From Verrucomicrobiota bacterium (GTDB lineage: Bacteria > Verrucomicrobiota > Verrucomicrobiia > Verrucomicrobiales > Akkermansiaceae): a stretch of 8,086 bases of DNA. The stretch lies in contig VFJU01000427.1 in the NCBI GenBank assembly GCA_009885905.1, positions 1-8,086 on the forward strand. Reading direction: 5' to 3'. The translations under genes and the position numbers were made by a program. The notes under the pieces are model-generated. The model was not told the origin of the DNA. It was given only the letters and a program-made list of their open reading frames with translations, and did not search any database. Positions within the stretch are counted from its first letter, which is position 1; every line of letters starts with the position of its first letter. Of this stretch, positions 1 through 6,967 are shown in pieces.

Positions 1-1770
1 ATTCTAACGCTTCAAGACATGGGGTCACATCAAACACCCATTGCATCGGTGATCTCAATGTCCGACGAAGAGGATGAGTCACTCGAGATTGATGCTCTGG
101 TCTCTCGTTTTTCTTGGAATCGATTTCCTAACCTATGGAATGGATTGATGAAGAACCCTGAAAATAGTCCCTTCATCGTCGATGATAAGGTTCTTAAAAT
201 CTTGAGGACTCCCCATGCACCTATCGAGACAAAGTCTGCGATTTCAGCACTCGTCTTCCATCAAAACTCCGTGATCATCGGTGAGACCGATGGATCATTG
301 ACCTCACACAAACTGCTACCACTCCCAGGATTTGAACGTAGCGATCACCCGCCTGTCGCCATCGACGACAAGGGATTGGCCGCACTCGATTGCTTGTGCC
401 AAGCTATAGCAGCAAACAAATACAACGAAAGTCAACGCACCTTCGAACGCATTGCCACACTGGATCGCATTAAGGCATTTGAAACATGTGATTTTGATGC
501 GGTCTTCGGTATTTTTCCTCAGCTTGATTTCTTAAATCTCATCAAAGAATTCAAAGCGACTCCATTCCGGATTGCCGATCCGAACGCGACCCTTCCTCTT
601 TCAGAGCGAATCGCTCAGTCGCAACCTTACGACGCAACATCTCAAGAGCTTGCTGAATTAATCACCGCCTTTCACTCACAGGACTCCGCCGCGGTTCTAA
701 CTGCAATCCAAACGGCGGGCAGCAATGGACCCATCCTTGCCAACGCCCTCGCGCTGAGCCTGCAATCAAATCACCCCGATTGGATTCAAGCATGCATTAA
801 CCAAGCTACCAACCTCCCTCCATCGCTACGCCACCTCTCGCAGACACGCATCTCGTGGCTGCAAGGAAGAAAGGCGGATTCCCTATCAACATGGCCCGTC
901 GACATTCCAAACTTATCCGATCTCCGGCTTCGTGAAGATTGGATCGGTTGGGAACAAGCCGATTTTAAACCCGCCTTCGAAAATCTAAGTCGGTGCATGA
1001 AGGAACTACTCGCCTCAATCAAAGCCCCAAAAAACTCAACGCCCGAACAGAGAAAAATCGTAGCGCTCCGCATCGCAGAACCCGGGACCCTGGCCGCCGT
1101 GGGTAAGCCACGTTTCGCAGAGGCCTGTCTTGAATTGGCACTCGCCCTGCAAGCCAACAAGGAAGAGGCATCTACCACCTGCAAACTCGCCCGCACTGCT
1201 CGGAATCTCGGCGCACCTGAGGAACCCTGCCTAAGAACCGAAGCTCTTGCTCTAGCAGATCTTGGCGATTTCAAAAATGCCCGGGCTTGTTGGGTCAAGC
1301 TCATCACTGAGTTTCCCGTAACCTCACATCTGCCCGGAGACTACTCAGAGGCCGCATACAGCGCGTTCGAAAACGCCGACCCCAAGCAGGCGATCGAAAT
1401 CCTTAACACCGGAATCCGCCGCTTCCCTAAAGATGCCGACTTCGCACTCCGCGCCGGATGGATTGCCCTTCTGAGCGGAAACTACGATCGAGCGTACCAC
1501 TTCTTGACCGTGGGCCAACGCATCGGCTTCTCGCCCGATAAGTTAGAAAATGCAATGATCCTGTTAGTCATTTCAGCTTCCCAATGTGGTGCGACCGACG
1601 AAGCTGCCAATTATTTCCAAGACCTGCTAGAAATTAACCCCGCATGGGAATCACCAGAAACTTTAGACTCACTCGCTTGGCCAGAGGAACTTAAGGCCAG
1701 CCTCAGGAATTTCAGCCAGCCACCGGTCACGCCAGATCTTTTACCTGAACTTGAGCCCACCAATCCTTGA
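1..1770 (+). CDS. TPR-repeat protein of unknown function, 5'-partial
   Basis: The reading frame is open to the first base of the window, so the ATG at 19 is probably internal and the true start lies to the left. Residue numbers here count from that ATG (583 aa visible). The first ~110 residues contain beta-rich stretches such as SALVFHQNSVIIGETDGSL (about residues 75-93), which resemble a WD40-type propeller blade, so the missing N-terminus may carry a beta-propeller. From about residue 205 onward the protein is helical. Tetratricopeptide-like helix pairs are clearest near the C-terminus: around LADLGDFKNARACW (about 411-424), ALRAGWIALLSGNYDRAYHF (about 475-494) and the ASQCGATDEAANYF helix pair (about 518-531). 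Such repeats normally bind other proteins. No catalytic motif, signal peptide or membrane segment is visible in this part. The last 44 bases overlap the 3' end of the convergent Dabb gene. Function unknown; the TPR assignment of the C-terminus is fairly secure, the propeller is a guess. Confidence 0.8.
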   Translation: MLTLQDMGSHQTPIASVISMSDEEDESLEIDALVSRFSWNRFPNLWNGLMKNPENSPFIVDDKVLKILRTPHAPIETKSAISALVFHQNSVIIGETDGSLTSHKLLPLPGFERSDHPPVAIDDKGLAALDCLCQAIAANKYNESQRTFERIATLDRIKAFETCDFDAVFGIFPQLDFLNLIKEFKATPFRIADPNATLPLSERIAQSQPYDATSQELAELITAFHSQDSAAVLTAIQTAGSNGPILANALALSLQSNHPDWIQACINQATNLPPSLRHLSQTRISWLQGRKADSLSTWPVDIPNLSDLRLREDWIGWEQADFKPAFENLSRCMKELLASIKAPKNSTPEQRKIVALRIAEPGTLAAVGKPRFAEACLELALALQANKEEASTTCKLARTARNLGAPEEPCLRTEALALADLGDFKNARACWVKLITEFPVTSHLPGDYSEAAYSAFENADPKQAIEILNTGIRRFPKDADFALRAGWIALLSGNYDRAYHFLTVGQRIGFSPDKLENAMILLVISASQCGATDEAANYFQDLLEINPAWESPETLDSLAWPEELKASLRNFSQPPVTPDLLPELEPTNP

Positions 1771-2026
1771 AAGCACCGAGGAACGCGTTGTGGTCAGGGT
1801 GCACTTGGTAGGCATCGTGATCCTCGATGCTAGCGAACTGCATGCTTAGCGCGTAGTCCCATGATTGGTCGATGACCGGTCGTAGGGCGACCTTCGCGGG
1901 CACAGCCCACCGACCACCGCTCACCAATCCTATTTCAAAAAGTGTGGATAGTCCCTGCTCGAAGATCGCGCGGTCGACATCACTTTGAAATTCATCCTTC
2001 AGCCAGAAATACACATGGTGATCCAT
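1727..2026 (-). CDS. Dabb (stress-responsive A/B barrel) domain protein
   Basis: A 99-residue protein, the usual size of a single Dabb domain (ferredoxin-like alpha/beta barrel that dimerises). It begins with the typical strand MDHHVYFWLK and ends with the family hallmark around residues 57-83, WDYALSMQFASIEDHDAYQVHPDH, in which Y73, H76 and H79 are the conserved YqxHPxH element. Family members range from plant stress proteins to polyketide and olivetolic acid cyclases, while most bacterial ones have no known substrate, so no reaction can be assigned. The protein lacks a signal peptide and should be cytoplasmic. The ATG at 2026 is the only sensible start because it opens directly on the first barrel strand. 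No Shine-Dalgarno sequence precedes it. The stop lies inside the upstream-facing TPR gene (44-base tail-to-tail overlap), and the start faces the protease gene across a 150-base spacer. Family assignment is confident; biological role is not. Confidence 0.88.
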   Translation of the reverse strand: MDHHVYFWLKDEFQSDVDRAIFEQGLSTLFEIGLVSGGRWAVPAKVALRPVIDQSWDYALSMQFASIEDHDAYQVHPDHNAFLGAFKDWWAQVQVKDLA

Positions 2027-2176
2027 GCCCTAAGTAAATAGAATTCACACGCATCCACCGCAAGCCCGTATCAGAGTGAAATGCACCATGCAGATCCTCG
2101 CCACCGCTTTCGGATGATTGACCGCCAGATTTTATTTGCGACCCGCTTCCCAACCCTTATGGTCTTGGACAAGTCT
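2027..2176. promoter_or_regulatory. Divergent spacer between Dabb and protease genes
   Basis: This 150-base stretch separates two diverging genes and must hold promoters for both unless the protease starts further upstream. On the - strand a weak sigma70-like pair can be drawn: TTGCGG, a 17-base spacer, then TATTTA about 9 bases before the Dabb ATG. If used, it would give an almost leaderless Dabb message. Each hexamer matches consensus at only about three of six positions, so this is weak. I could not pick a convincing promoter for the + strand gene. Confidence 0.25.
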
Positions 2177-3637
2177 ATGATCCGTCTGCTTTGTTTTTTC
2201 ACCTCACTGGTTTTCACCATCCCGCGCCTCGCTGCGGAAGCAAATCCCCTTCCCTCTGACGTTTATCGGTCCGTGCTCCGCATCGAGGTCGCAACTCAGT
2301 CCCCCGACTACCAGACCCCGTGGAACTCAGGACGCTTCAGCGGCGGCATTGGCACAGGATTCATCATCGGTAAAAATAAAATTCTCACCAACGCGCATGT
2401 CGTTTCTAATGGAAGAAGAGTCCTTATCACTGTTTTCGGAAGCCCCAAGAAATATCCCGCCAAGGTCGAGTTCATCGCTCATGATTGCGACTTAGCATTG
2501 CTCTCGGTCGAGGATTTCACGGACTTTGAATCATTCCACGTGTTCGAGTTTGGAAATATCCCAAGCTTGGAGTCGCAGGTCCGAGTGATCGGATACCCGG
2601 TGGGTGGCGAACGTTTATCCGTAACACGCGGCGTCGTTTCTCGTGTCGATTTCCAATCCTACTCACATTCTATCGCGGACTCTCACCTCATCGTTCAAAT
2701 CGACGCAGCCATCAATCCTGGCAATTCAGGTGGTCCCTGCATCCAAGATGGCAAGGTCGTTGGCGTCGCCTTCCAAGGCCTACGCCAAGCGGACAATACC
2801 GGTTACATCATCCCCACCCCGGTGATCCGCCGCTTCCTCAAGGACATCGAAGACGGCCAATACGATCACTACGCGGATCTCGGAGCCAGCACATTTCCCC
2901 TTCACAATCCAGCCATGCGAAAAGCACTCGACCTTCCAGATGACGGACTCGGCGTGCTGGTGAGCGACGTCGTCCCCACCAGTTCTAGCGATGGCATTCT
3001 CAAAGCATGCGACATCCTCATGTCACTCGACGGCATGCCCATCGACAGCGCTGGAATGATCACGATCGACGGCGAAACGGTGAACCTCAATGAGGTGATC
3101 GAACGAAAATACGCTGGGGATAAGGTGGCCGCTCGCTACCTCCGCGATGGTTCCTCGCACGATGTTGAAATCACCCTCAAGCCGCTAAGTTGGTCACGAT
3201 TGTACTCGGTGGAGTACGAAAAAAAACCGCGCTACATTGTTTTTGCTGGCCTCGTTTTCCAACCATTAGACACCAACCTCCTCGCCACCTCCAAGTTCGA
3301 CGACGTCGCCCTGCGTCGCCTATACACTGACTATGTGCCCAAGGGCTTGTTTGAAAAACACCAAGACATCGTTGTACTCACCCGCATCGAAAGCGACGCA
3401 GTCACCAGCCAACTCGAAGGCTTCACCGGCCTTGCGTTAGATAAAATCAACGGGGTTGAAGTGAAAAGCCTCTCGCATGCACACGAACTCCTCCACCCGG
3501 AAAAGCCGCCCGAGTTTTTCGTCATCGAACTCTTCGATGCAGATCGTCCAATCATCATTCCCTCCGCCATGGTCGCTGGTGCAAATCAACGCATCCAAGC
3601 AAATGGCGTCACCGAGTTGGAAAATCTTGAAGACTGA
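2177..3637 (+). CDS. Secreted trypsin-like serine protease with PDZ domains (Deg9-like HtrA family)
   Basis: An HtrA/Deg-type endopeptidase, expected in the periplasm for protein quality control. The frame is open from 2081 (518 aa), but I prefer the ATG at 2177 (486 aa) because it opens directly on a signal peptide, MIRLLCFFTSLVF followed by a cleavage-like AAEA; the ATG at 2159 is the next best. Counting from the 2081 start, the catalytic triad is H106 in ILTNAHVV, D137 in HDCDLALL and S216 in NPGNSGGP. A PDZ domain follows (about 285-368, with GVLVSDVVP and DILMSLDGMPI), then a longer C-terminal part (about 370-518) with a second divergent PDZ-like fold (YIVFAGLVFQPL, LDKINGVEVKSL). From memory, this layout and wording, including GYPVGGERLSVTRGVVSRV and GYIIPTPVI, match plant Deg9-type proteases better than E. 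coli DegP. The stop is 3 bases before folK, so the two are probably co-translated. Protease assignment is very secure; substrate unknown. Confidence 0.93.
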   Translation: MIRLLCFFTSLVFTIPRLAAEANPLPSDVYRSVLRIEVATQSPDYQTPWNSGRFSGGIGTGFIIGKNKILTNAHVVSNGRRVLITVFGSPKKYPAKVEFIAHDCDLALLSVEDFTDFESFHVFEFGNIPSLESQVRVIGYPVGGERLSVTRGVVSRVDFQSYSHSIADSHLIVQIDAAINPGNSGGPCIQDGKVVGVAFQGLRQADNTGYIIPTPVIRRFLKDIEDGQYDHYADLGASTFPLHNPAMRKALDLPDDGLGVLVSDVVPTSSSDGILKACDILMSLDGMPIDSAGMITIDGETVNLNEVIERKYAGDKVAARYLRDGSSHDVEITLKPLSWSRLYSVEYEKKPRYIVFAGLVFQPLDTNLLATSKFDDVALRRLYTDYVPKGLFEKHQDIVVLTRIESDAVTSQLEGFTGLALDKINGVEVKSLSHAHELLHPEKPPEFFVIELFDADRPIIIPSAMVAGANQRIQANGVTELENLED

Positions 3638-3640
3638 TCG

Positions 3641-4150
3641 ATGAATCGCGTCGGTATCGCTCTAGGCTCCAACCTCGGAGACCGCCTCGCTAACTTACAT
3701 GCGGCCCAAAAGTGTCTGCACGACATCGCGATGCCCGGTGAGGTATTTCTCAAAGCGTCGATCTATCAGACGGAACCTCACCTCTGCCCTCCAGGCTCAC
3801 CGTTTTTTTATAATTCGGCGGTAGAACTCGCCTTCGGTGGGACCGCATTTGAACTGCTAGAAATCACCCAAGCGATCGAACGTGATCTTGGTCGCGTCGG
3901 CAGCCACGTGCGAAATGCCCCGCGCGTGATCGACTTGGACATGCTGTATTTTGGCGATGAAGTCATCGACGCCGATTCTCTCGTCTTGCCACATCCTCGT
4001 CTGGGCGAGCGCCGTTTTGTACTCCAACCGTTAGCAGAAATTCTTCCGCAACTGATCCTACCAGGCCGGGATCGAAATATTGTAGCGATGCTCAAAGAAC
4101 TACGATCCGACGAAAGCCCATTGATCAGAGTCTTTCCAAGTGAGATCTAA
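3641..4150 (+). CDS. folK: 2-amino-4-hydroxy-6-hydroxymethyldihydropteridine pyrophosphokinase
   Basis: HPPK transfers pyrophosphate from ATP to 6-hydroxymethyl-7,8-dihydropterin, the step before dihydropteroate synthase in folate synthesis, in the cytosol. At 169 residues it has normal length and all the hallmarks in order: ALGSNLGDR (7-15), YQTEP (42-46), FFYNSAVE (55-62), the Mg-binding signature RNAPRVIDLDML (91-102) with D98 and D100, and LPHPRLGERRFVLQPL (116-131) with H118. The classical signature reads RxGPRxxDLD; here Ala replaces the Gly before Pro, which is tolerated in the family. The ATG follows the protease stop by 3 bases, with only a weak GAAG upstream, so translation may depend on coupling to the upstream gene. 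No folP or folB is next to it. The start is secure, since GIALGSNLGD must lie at the very N-terminus. Confidence 0.96.
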   Translation: MNRVGIALGSNLGDRLANLHAAQKCLHDIAMPGEVFLKASIYQTEPHLCPPGSPFFYNSAVELAFGGTAFELLEITQAIERDLGRVGSHVRNAPRVIDLDMLYFGDEVIDADSLVLPHPRLGERRFVLQPLAEILPQLILPGRDRNIVAMLKELRSDESPLIRVFPSEI

Positions 4151-4241
4151 AGCCTCCCCGATCAACTACCGCTCACCCTAATAAAACCCACATCAAGTAA
4201 TTCGACCTTGTTCAAAGCCTCATCTGGTTTACCCATCCCGT

Positions 4242-4913
4242 ATGCCTGACGCAGTTTACGTCCATGACGCCTTCGCAAGAATCGCGGATCGCTACGTGCT
4301 CACCAACCACGTGCTCAGCTTTGGAATGGACATCGTGTGGCGTAAAATCGTCACCGCAAGAATCCGCAAGTGGAAGCCGTCTCGTCTGTTGGACGTGGCC
4401 AGTGGTACTGGCGACCTCGCTCTAGAAATCCAAGATCAATGCCCGCTGTGTGATGTCATCGCCTCGGATTTCTGTGCAGACATGCTCGTCCATGCGACTC
4501 AACGTGGCATGGCGAAAACCTTAGTTGCGGATGCGCTAGATCTGCCTTTTCAAGAAGCTGAGTTCGACGTCGTCACAGTCGCATTCGGCCTGCGCAACAT
4601 GGCGGACTATCCTGCCGCGTTGCGTGAAATGCACCGCATCCTCAAGCCCGGCGGTCGATTGTTGATTCTCGATTTCTCACTACCTAACGGAATCATGCGG
4701 GTTCCCTACCGCTGGTACCTCCACAACGTGCTTCCCCACATGGCCGGCTTGCTCACAGGGCAAAAAGACGCTTACGAATACATGGGCGGCTCCATCGAAG
4801 CGTTCCCCTCCGGCAAGGTCATGACTGATTTGTTAGAATCTTGCGGTTACACTAAAACCACCGCCACCCCGATCACTTTCGGCGTATGCACCCTCTATGA
4901 GGGAACTCGATAA
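4242..4913 (+). CDS. ubiE: Demethylmenaquinone / 2-polyprenyl-6-methoxybenzoquinol C-methyltransferase (UbiE/MenG)
   Basis: A SAM-dependent class I methyltransferase that puts the ring methyl group on demethylmenaquinone (MenG activity) or on the ubiquinone precursor. No ubiquinone gene is visible here, and menaquinone is the usual quinone of Verrucomicrobiota, so MenG is my inferred role. The 223 residues hold the UbiE/COQ5 pattern: an N-terminal signature NHVLSFGMDIVWRK (22-35), the SAM-binding loop LLDVASGTGD (49-58), an acidic D76 after the second strand, DALDLPF (97-103), the family hallmark FGLRNM (115-120), then RILKPGGRLLILDFS (132-146) with Asp where many homologs have Glu, and YEYMGGSIEAFPSG (178-191). 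It lies 91 bases after folK in the same direction, so readthrough is possible. No Shine-Dalgarno sequence precedes the ATG, and the frame has no other upstream ATG before a stop at 4182. The gene ends 41 bases before a convergent gene, with no obvious hairpin between them. Confidence 0.95.
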   Translation: MPDAVYVHDAFARIADRYVLTNHVLSFGMDIVWRKIVTARIRKWKPSRLLDVASGTGDLALEIQDQCPLCDVIASDFCADMLVHATQRGMAKTLVADALDLPFQEAEFDVVTVAFGLRNMADYPAALREMHRILKPGGRLLILDFSLPNGIMRVPYRWYLHNVLPHMAGLLTGQKDAYEYMGGSIEAFPSGKVMTDLLESCGYTKTTATPITFGVCTLYEGTR

Positions 4914-4954
4914 GGCACCGCATGGGTCTACCGCGAAACTCACGCACACCATCG

Positions 4955-6034
4955 TCACTCGCTCAAGTCTTCGTTGAAGTAGATCTTAATAAACTTCATC
5001 TTTCGCGCCTCATCGTAGCCATGCTCTAACACTTGATCTGGCTTGGCGGCAAGCGTGGGCTTGAGACGGATTTCCACACCCGTGTCTAACTTCATCGTCG
5101 AACGGATTTTCTTCTTTGCTTTGTTGACGTCTTTTTTGGATATCTCAAAGTCATCATCTAATTTGTGTCCCTGCTCCTGCTCAATTTTACTCCGATGCTC
5201 CGCGAACTTAGCCTTGGCTTCAGGGGTCTTGAGTACTTCCTCCTCAAACTCATGAAGGCTGAATTTTTCTTTTCCCTCAAAGTAAGTAATGGCATCTCGC
5301 GCGGCGTTTGAAGCGCCCCACGGTGGCGCATCATCTGATGTGCTCGGTTTTACTTTCTTCTCCTTCTCCATGAAATCCACCGCCATACTCGCATATTTAT
5401 TTGTGAGGAATGGACTGTCGGTGATGGGAATCACACCAAGAAAATCACGAACCCAAAAACGCGAATCTGATCCACTACGATCAAAGGTGAGTACGTAGTA
5501 TCCCTTGGCCGCTTGGTGGTTGATGATGAGGCATCCTTTGTCAATTTTTTCAGGATTGATGCCTTGCTCGGTGTGGAGTTCAAGATCGCCATCACGTGTG
5601 GAAATACTCAAAAATGGCACCACACTCTCGGACTTGAGAATGCAGAGTCCTTGCGTGGTAGTCCCATCGACGTCGATGCCCTTGATATGGGAAATACACA
5701 GATCCCCAGACTTGATGTTAGGGTGGTTTGACTTGGCGTATAGGCGCTTGGCGATATCGCAGCCTTTTTCTAATAATCCATCTTCTGAGGTAAAAATGGC
5801 CGTTGCACAGAGATTCATCTCGTGCTGGTCGAGCGATGAATGATGGCTGAACCGATAACCCGTTAGGTTTTTAAACGACTTGAGAAAAATCGCACAGAGT
5901 GACTCTTGATCGTTTTCCTCGATTTTAAAAACCTCTTTGGAAGTCTGTAGCGGCTCATCGCGTTGAGGGTGTCCGACTCTAGCAAGAACAAGACCGGTTG
6001 CCGTGGCGGTGGTGAAACGAATTTTAACAGACAT
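4955..6034 (-). CDS. 37-kDa nucleoid-associated protein, NdpA/YejK family
   Basis: A 359-residue relative of E. coli YejK/NdpA (335 aa), a protein found with the nucleoid whose precise role is unclear. Supporting segments are SGDLCISHIKGIDVDG followed by GLCILKSE (about residues 108-132), the most diagnostic stretch INPEKIDKGCLIIN (about 159-172) with GYYVLTFDRSG after it, and WVRDFLGVIPITDS (about 193-206) leading into a helical region. The C-terminus is charged and helical (DDDFEISKKDVNKAKKKIR), followed by a strand MKLDTGVEIRLKP. No signal peptide or membrane segment is present. The ATG is preceded by a pyrimidine-rich stretch and no Shine-Dalgarno sequence. It lies 114 bases downstream of the TetR gene on the same strand, so the regulator may share a transcript with it or control it. 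It is convergent with ubiE. Family call is confident; in some bacteria homologs sit in mobile or defence islands, but nothing here suggests that. Confidence 0.87.
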   Translation of the reverse strand: MSVKIRFTTATATGLVLARVGHPQRDEPLQTSKEVFKIEENDQESLCAIFLKSFKNLTGYRFSHHSSLDQHEMNLCATAIFTSEDGLLEKGCDIAKRLYAKSNHPNIKSGDLCISHIKGIDVDGTTTQGLCILKSESVVPFLSISTRDGDLELHTEQGINPEKIDKGCLIINHQAAKGYYVLTFDRSGSDSRFWVRDFLGVIPITDSPFLTNKYASMAVDFMEKEKKVKPSTSDDAPPWGASNAARDAITYFEGKEKFSLHEFEEEVLKTPEAKAKFAEHRSKIEQEQGHKLDDDFEISKKDVNKAKKKIRSTMKLDTGVEIRLKPTLAAKPDQVLEHGYDEARKMKFIKIYFNEDLSE

Positions 6035-6148
6035 GGGGCAAGAAACTAAGAGAGTCTGCAGATTTGAACACTTCGAAATTGATATCTTTCTCGTTACAAC
6101 CCGAAAAAATCTGCCCGCAGAATTCGACAGCGCTTTGCATCCAACCGA
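6035..6148 (-). promoter_or_regulatory. Spacer upstream of the nucleoid-protein gene with short palindromes
   Basis: This 114-base gap lies between the TetR stop and the nucleoid-protein start. It contains a perfect palindrome TCTGCAGA at 6055-6062 and a small dyad TCTGC-CC-GCAGA at 6110-6121. The element GCAGATTT near the first is repeated in inverted form as AAATCTGC at the second, about 40 bases apart. These could be a paired binding site or weak stem-loops; neither has a run of T, so a terminator is not supported. No convincing -35/-10 pair was found. Confidence 0.25.
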
Positions 6149-6844
6149 TTAAAAATCAAACAACACTTGTGGACCCTTCGCCGCCTGTGCATCCAGCTCG
6201 TGCCCCTCACCCACACCGGCCACAGCGAATCGCACCAAACGACCGAGCGCGGTCTCGATCGCCACGCTTTGCCCCTTGCCCTGCACCACTGGACTTCCGC
6301 CGCCCTGCCGCATCAGTAGCCAAACCACTCCTCCCACCATGAAATGAATCCTCCACGCCATGTCTGCTTCCGAAACCGTAGGCAGCGCTCTTCCAAACGC
6401 TCGGGTGAATCGCCGCATGACTCCTTGCATCTGTTCTTCGATCTGCTGAGGCAACCCATCAACCTGCTGCGCCAAAGCCCGTCCTAACAGGCGATAATAC
6501 AAATTCTCGGAAAGCTCGGATTTCTCCACCCCATGCACGAGCGGATACACGAACGCCCCGATCAAATCCTCTAACGCCACAACTTTTCCCGGCGCTTTCT
6601 TCTCCAACTTATCCAGTCTTGCGATGCGCTCCGCGTTTACCGGTGCAACGCAGCGCTCCAACACCGACGCCACCAATCCGTCACGACTGCCAAAGTGGTA
6701 ATTCACCGCTGCCACATTCGACTTCGACCGCTGGGTGATGTCCCTCACCGACACCGCCTCGAAGCCCTTTTCCGCAAATAATTGCTCCGCAGCAATTCGT
6801 AATTTTTGCTTGGCCCCAGATTCTTGCTCCCTCGAAATTTGCAT
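6149..6844 (-). CDS. TetR/AcrR-family transcriptional regulator with PsrA-like C-terminal domain
   Basis: A one-component repressor. Residue numbers count from the TTG at 6883, which gives 244 aa; I chose the ATG at 6844 (residue 14, 231 aa) because the TTG version adds a non-conserved tail and would put the candidate operator inside the gene. The N-terminal TetR domain is clear: LRIAAEQLFAEKGFEAVSVRDI (28-49), then the helix-turn-helix with SNVAAVNYHFGSRDGLVASV (55-74). The C-terminal ligand domain contains NLYYRLLGRALAQ (127-139) and AWRIHFMVGG (176-185). I recognise these as the pattern of PsrA-type regulators (compare FMRLLGLAFSQ and WRVHFMLGA in Pseudomonas PsrA, recalled from memory), which sense long-chain fatty acids or acyl-CoA. 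The ligand here is therefore an inference. The gene is transcribed towards the nucleoid-protein gene 114 bases downstream. No Shine-Dalgarno sequence precedes either start. Confidence 0.92.
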   Translation of the reverse strand: MQISREQESGAKQKLRIAAEQLFAEKGFEAVSVRDITQRSKSNVAAVNYHFGSRDGLVASVLERCVAPVNAERIARLDKLEKKAPGKVVALEDLIGAFVYPLVHGVEKSELSENLYYRLLGRALAQQVDGLPQQIEEQMQGVMRRFTRAFGRALPTVSEADMAWRIHFMVGGVVWLLMRQGGGSPVVQGKGQSVAIETALGRLVRFAVAGVGEGHELDAQAAKGPQVLFDF

Positions 6845-6854
6845 ACGCAGAGAA

Positions 6855-6898
6855 GAATCAAACGATTCCAATGGTCGTGTCAAACGAACGATTCAAAC
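6855..6898. promoter_or_regulatory. Candidate operator of the TetR regulator
   Basis: Directly outside the preferred ATG of the TetR gene lies a perfect inverted repeat GAATC-AAAC-GATTC (6855-6868). It is followed by a partial copy, GAACGATTC (6886-6894). Three CAAAC units in the same orientation start at 6859, 6881 and 6894, and the first two continue as CAAACGA. PsrA of Pseudomonas is known to bind sites built from CAAAC/GTTTG half-sites, which fits the PsrA-like ligand domain of this regulator. A GTTTG also occurs at 6940-6944, next to the IS relic. Autoregulation is inferred from position only. Confidence 0.4.
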
Positions 6899-6944
6899 AT
6901 TTTTGGTGAGCTTATTTTACAACGTCGCGCGTGAAATTTGTTTG

Positions 6945-6967
6945 GGCTCTCCGACAGTTTTGCTGAA
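6945..6967 (+). repeat. Left terminal inverted repeat of IS relic
   Basis: Starts with GGCTCTCCGACAG and ends with TGAA. It pairs in inverted orientation with 7382-7401 after allowing a two-base and a one-base gap. The end of the transposase reading frame runs into it, as is usual for ISL3-type elements. Confidence 0.55.

Noticed and set aside
786..1307. 173-residue open frame on the - strand inside the TPR gene
   Set aside because: Arg/Ser/Ala-rich composition typical of an antisense shadow, no domain recognisable, fully contained in a well-supported gene.
3808..4095. 95-residue open frame opposite folK
   Set aside because: Ser/Arg-rich shadow of folK, whose motifs are unambiguous.
4914..4954. 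Terminator between convergent ubiE and nucleoid-protein genes
   Set aside because: No stable stem followed by a T run could be drawn in the 41 bases on either strand.
5505..5843. 112-residue and 72-residue + strand frames inside the nucleoid-protein gene
   Set aside because: Antisense shadows of a gene with clear family motifs.
6064..6342. 92-residue + strand frame, rich in Pro and His
   Set aside because: Mostly antisense to the C-terminal end of the TetR gene, low-complexity composition, no motif.
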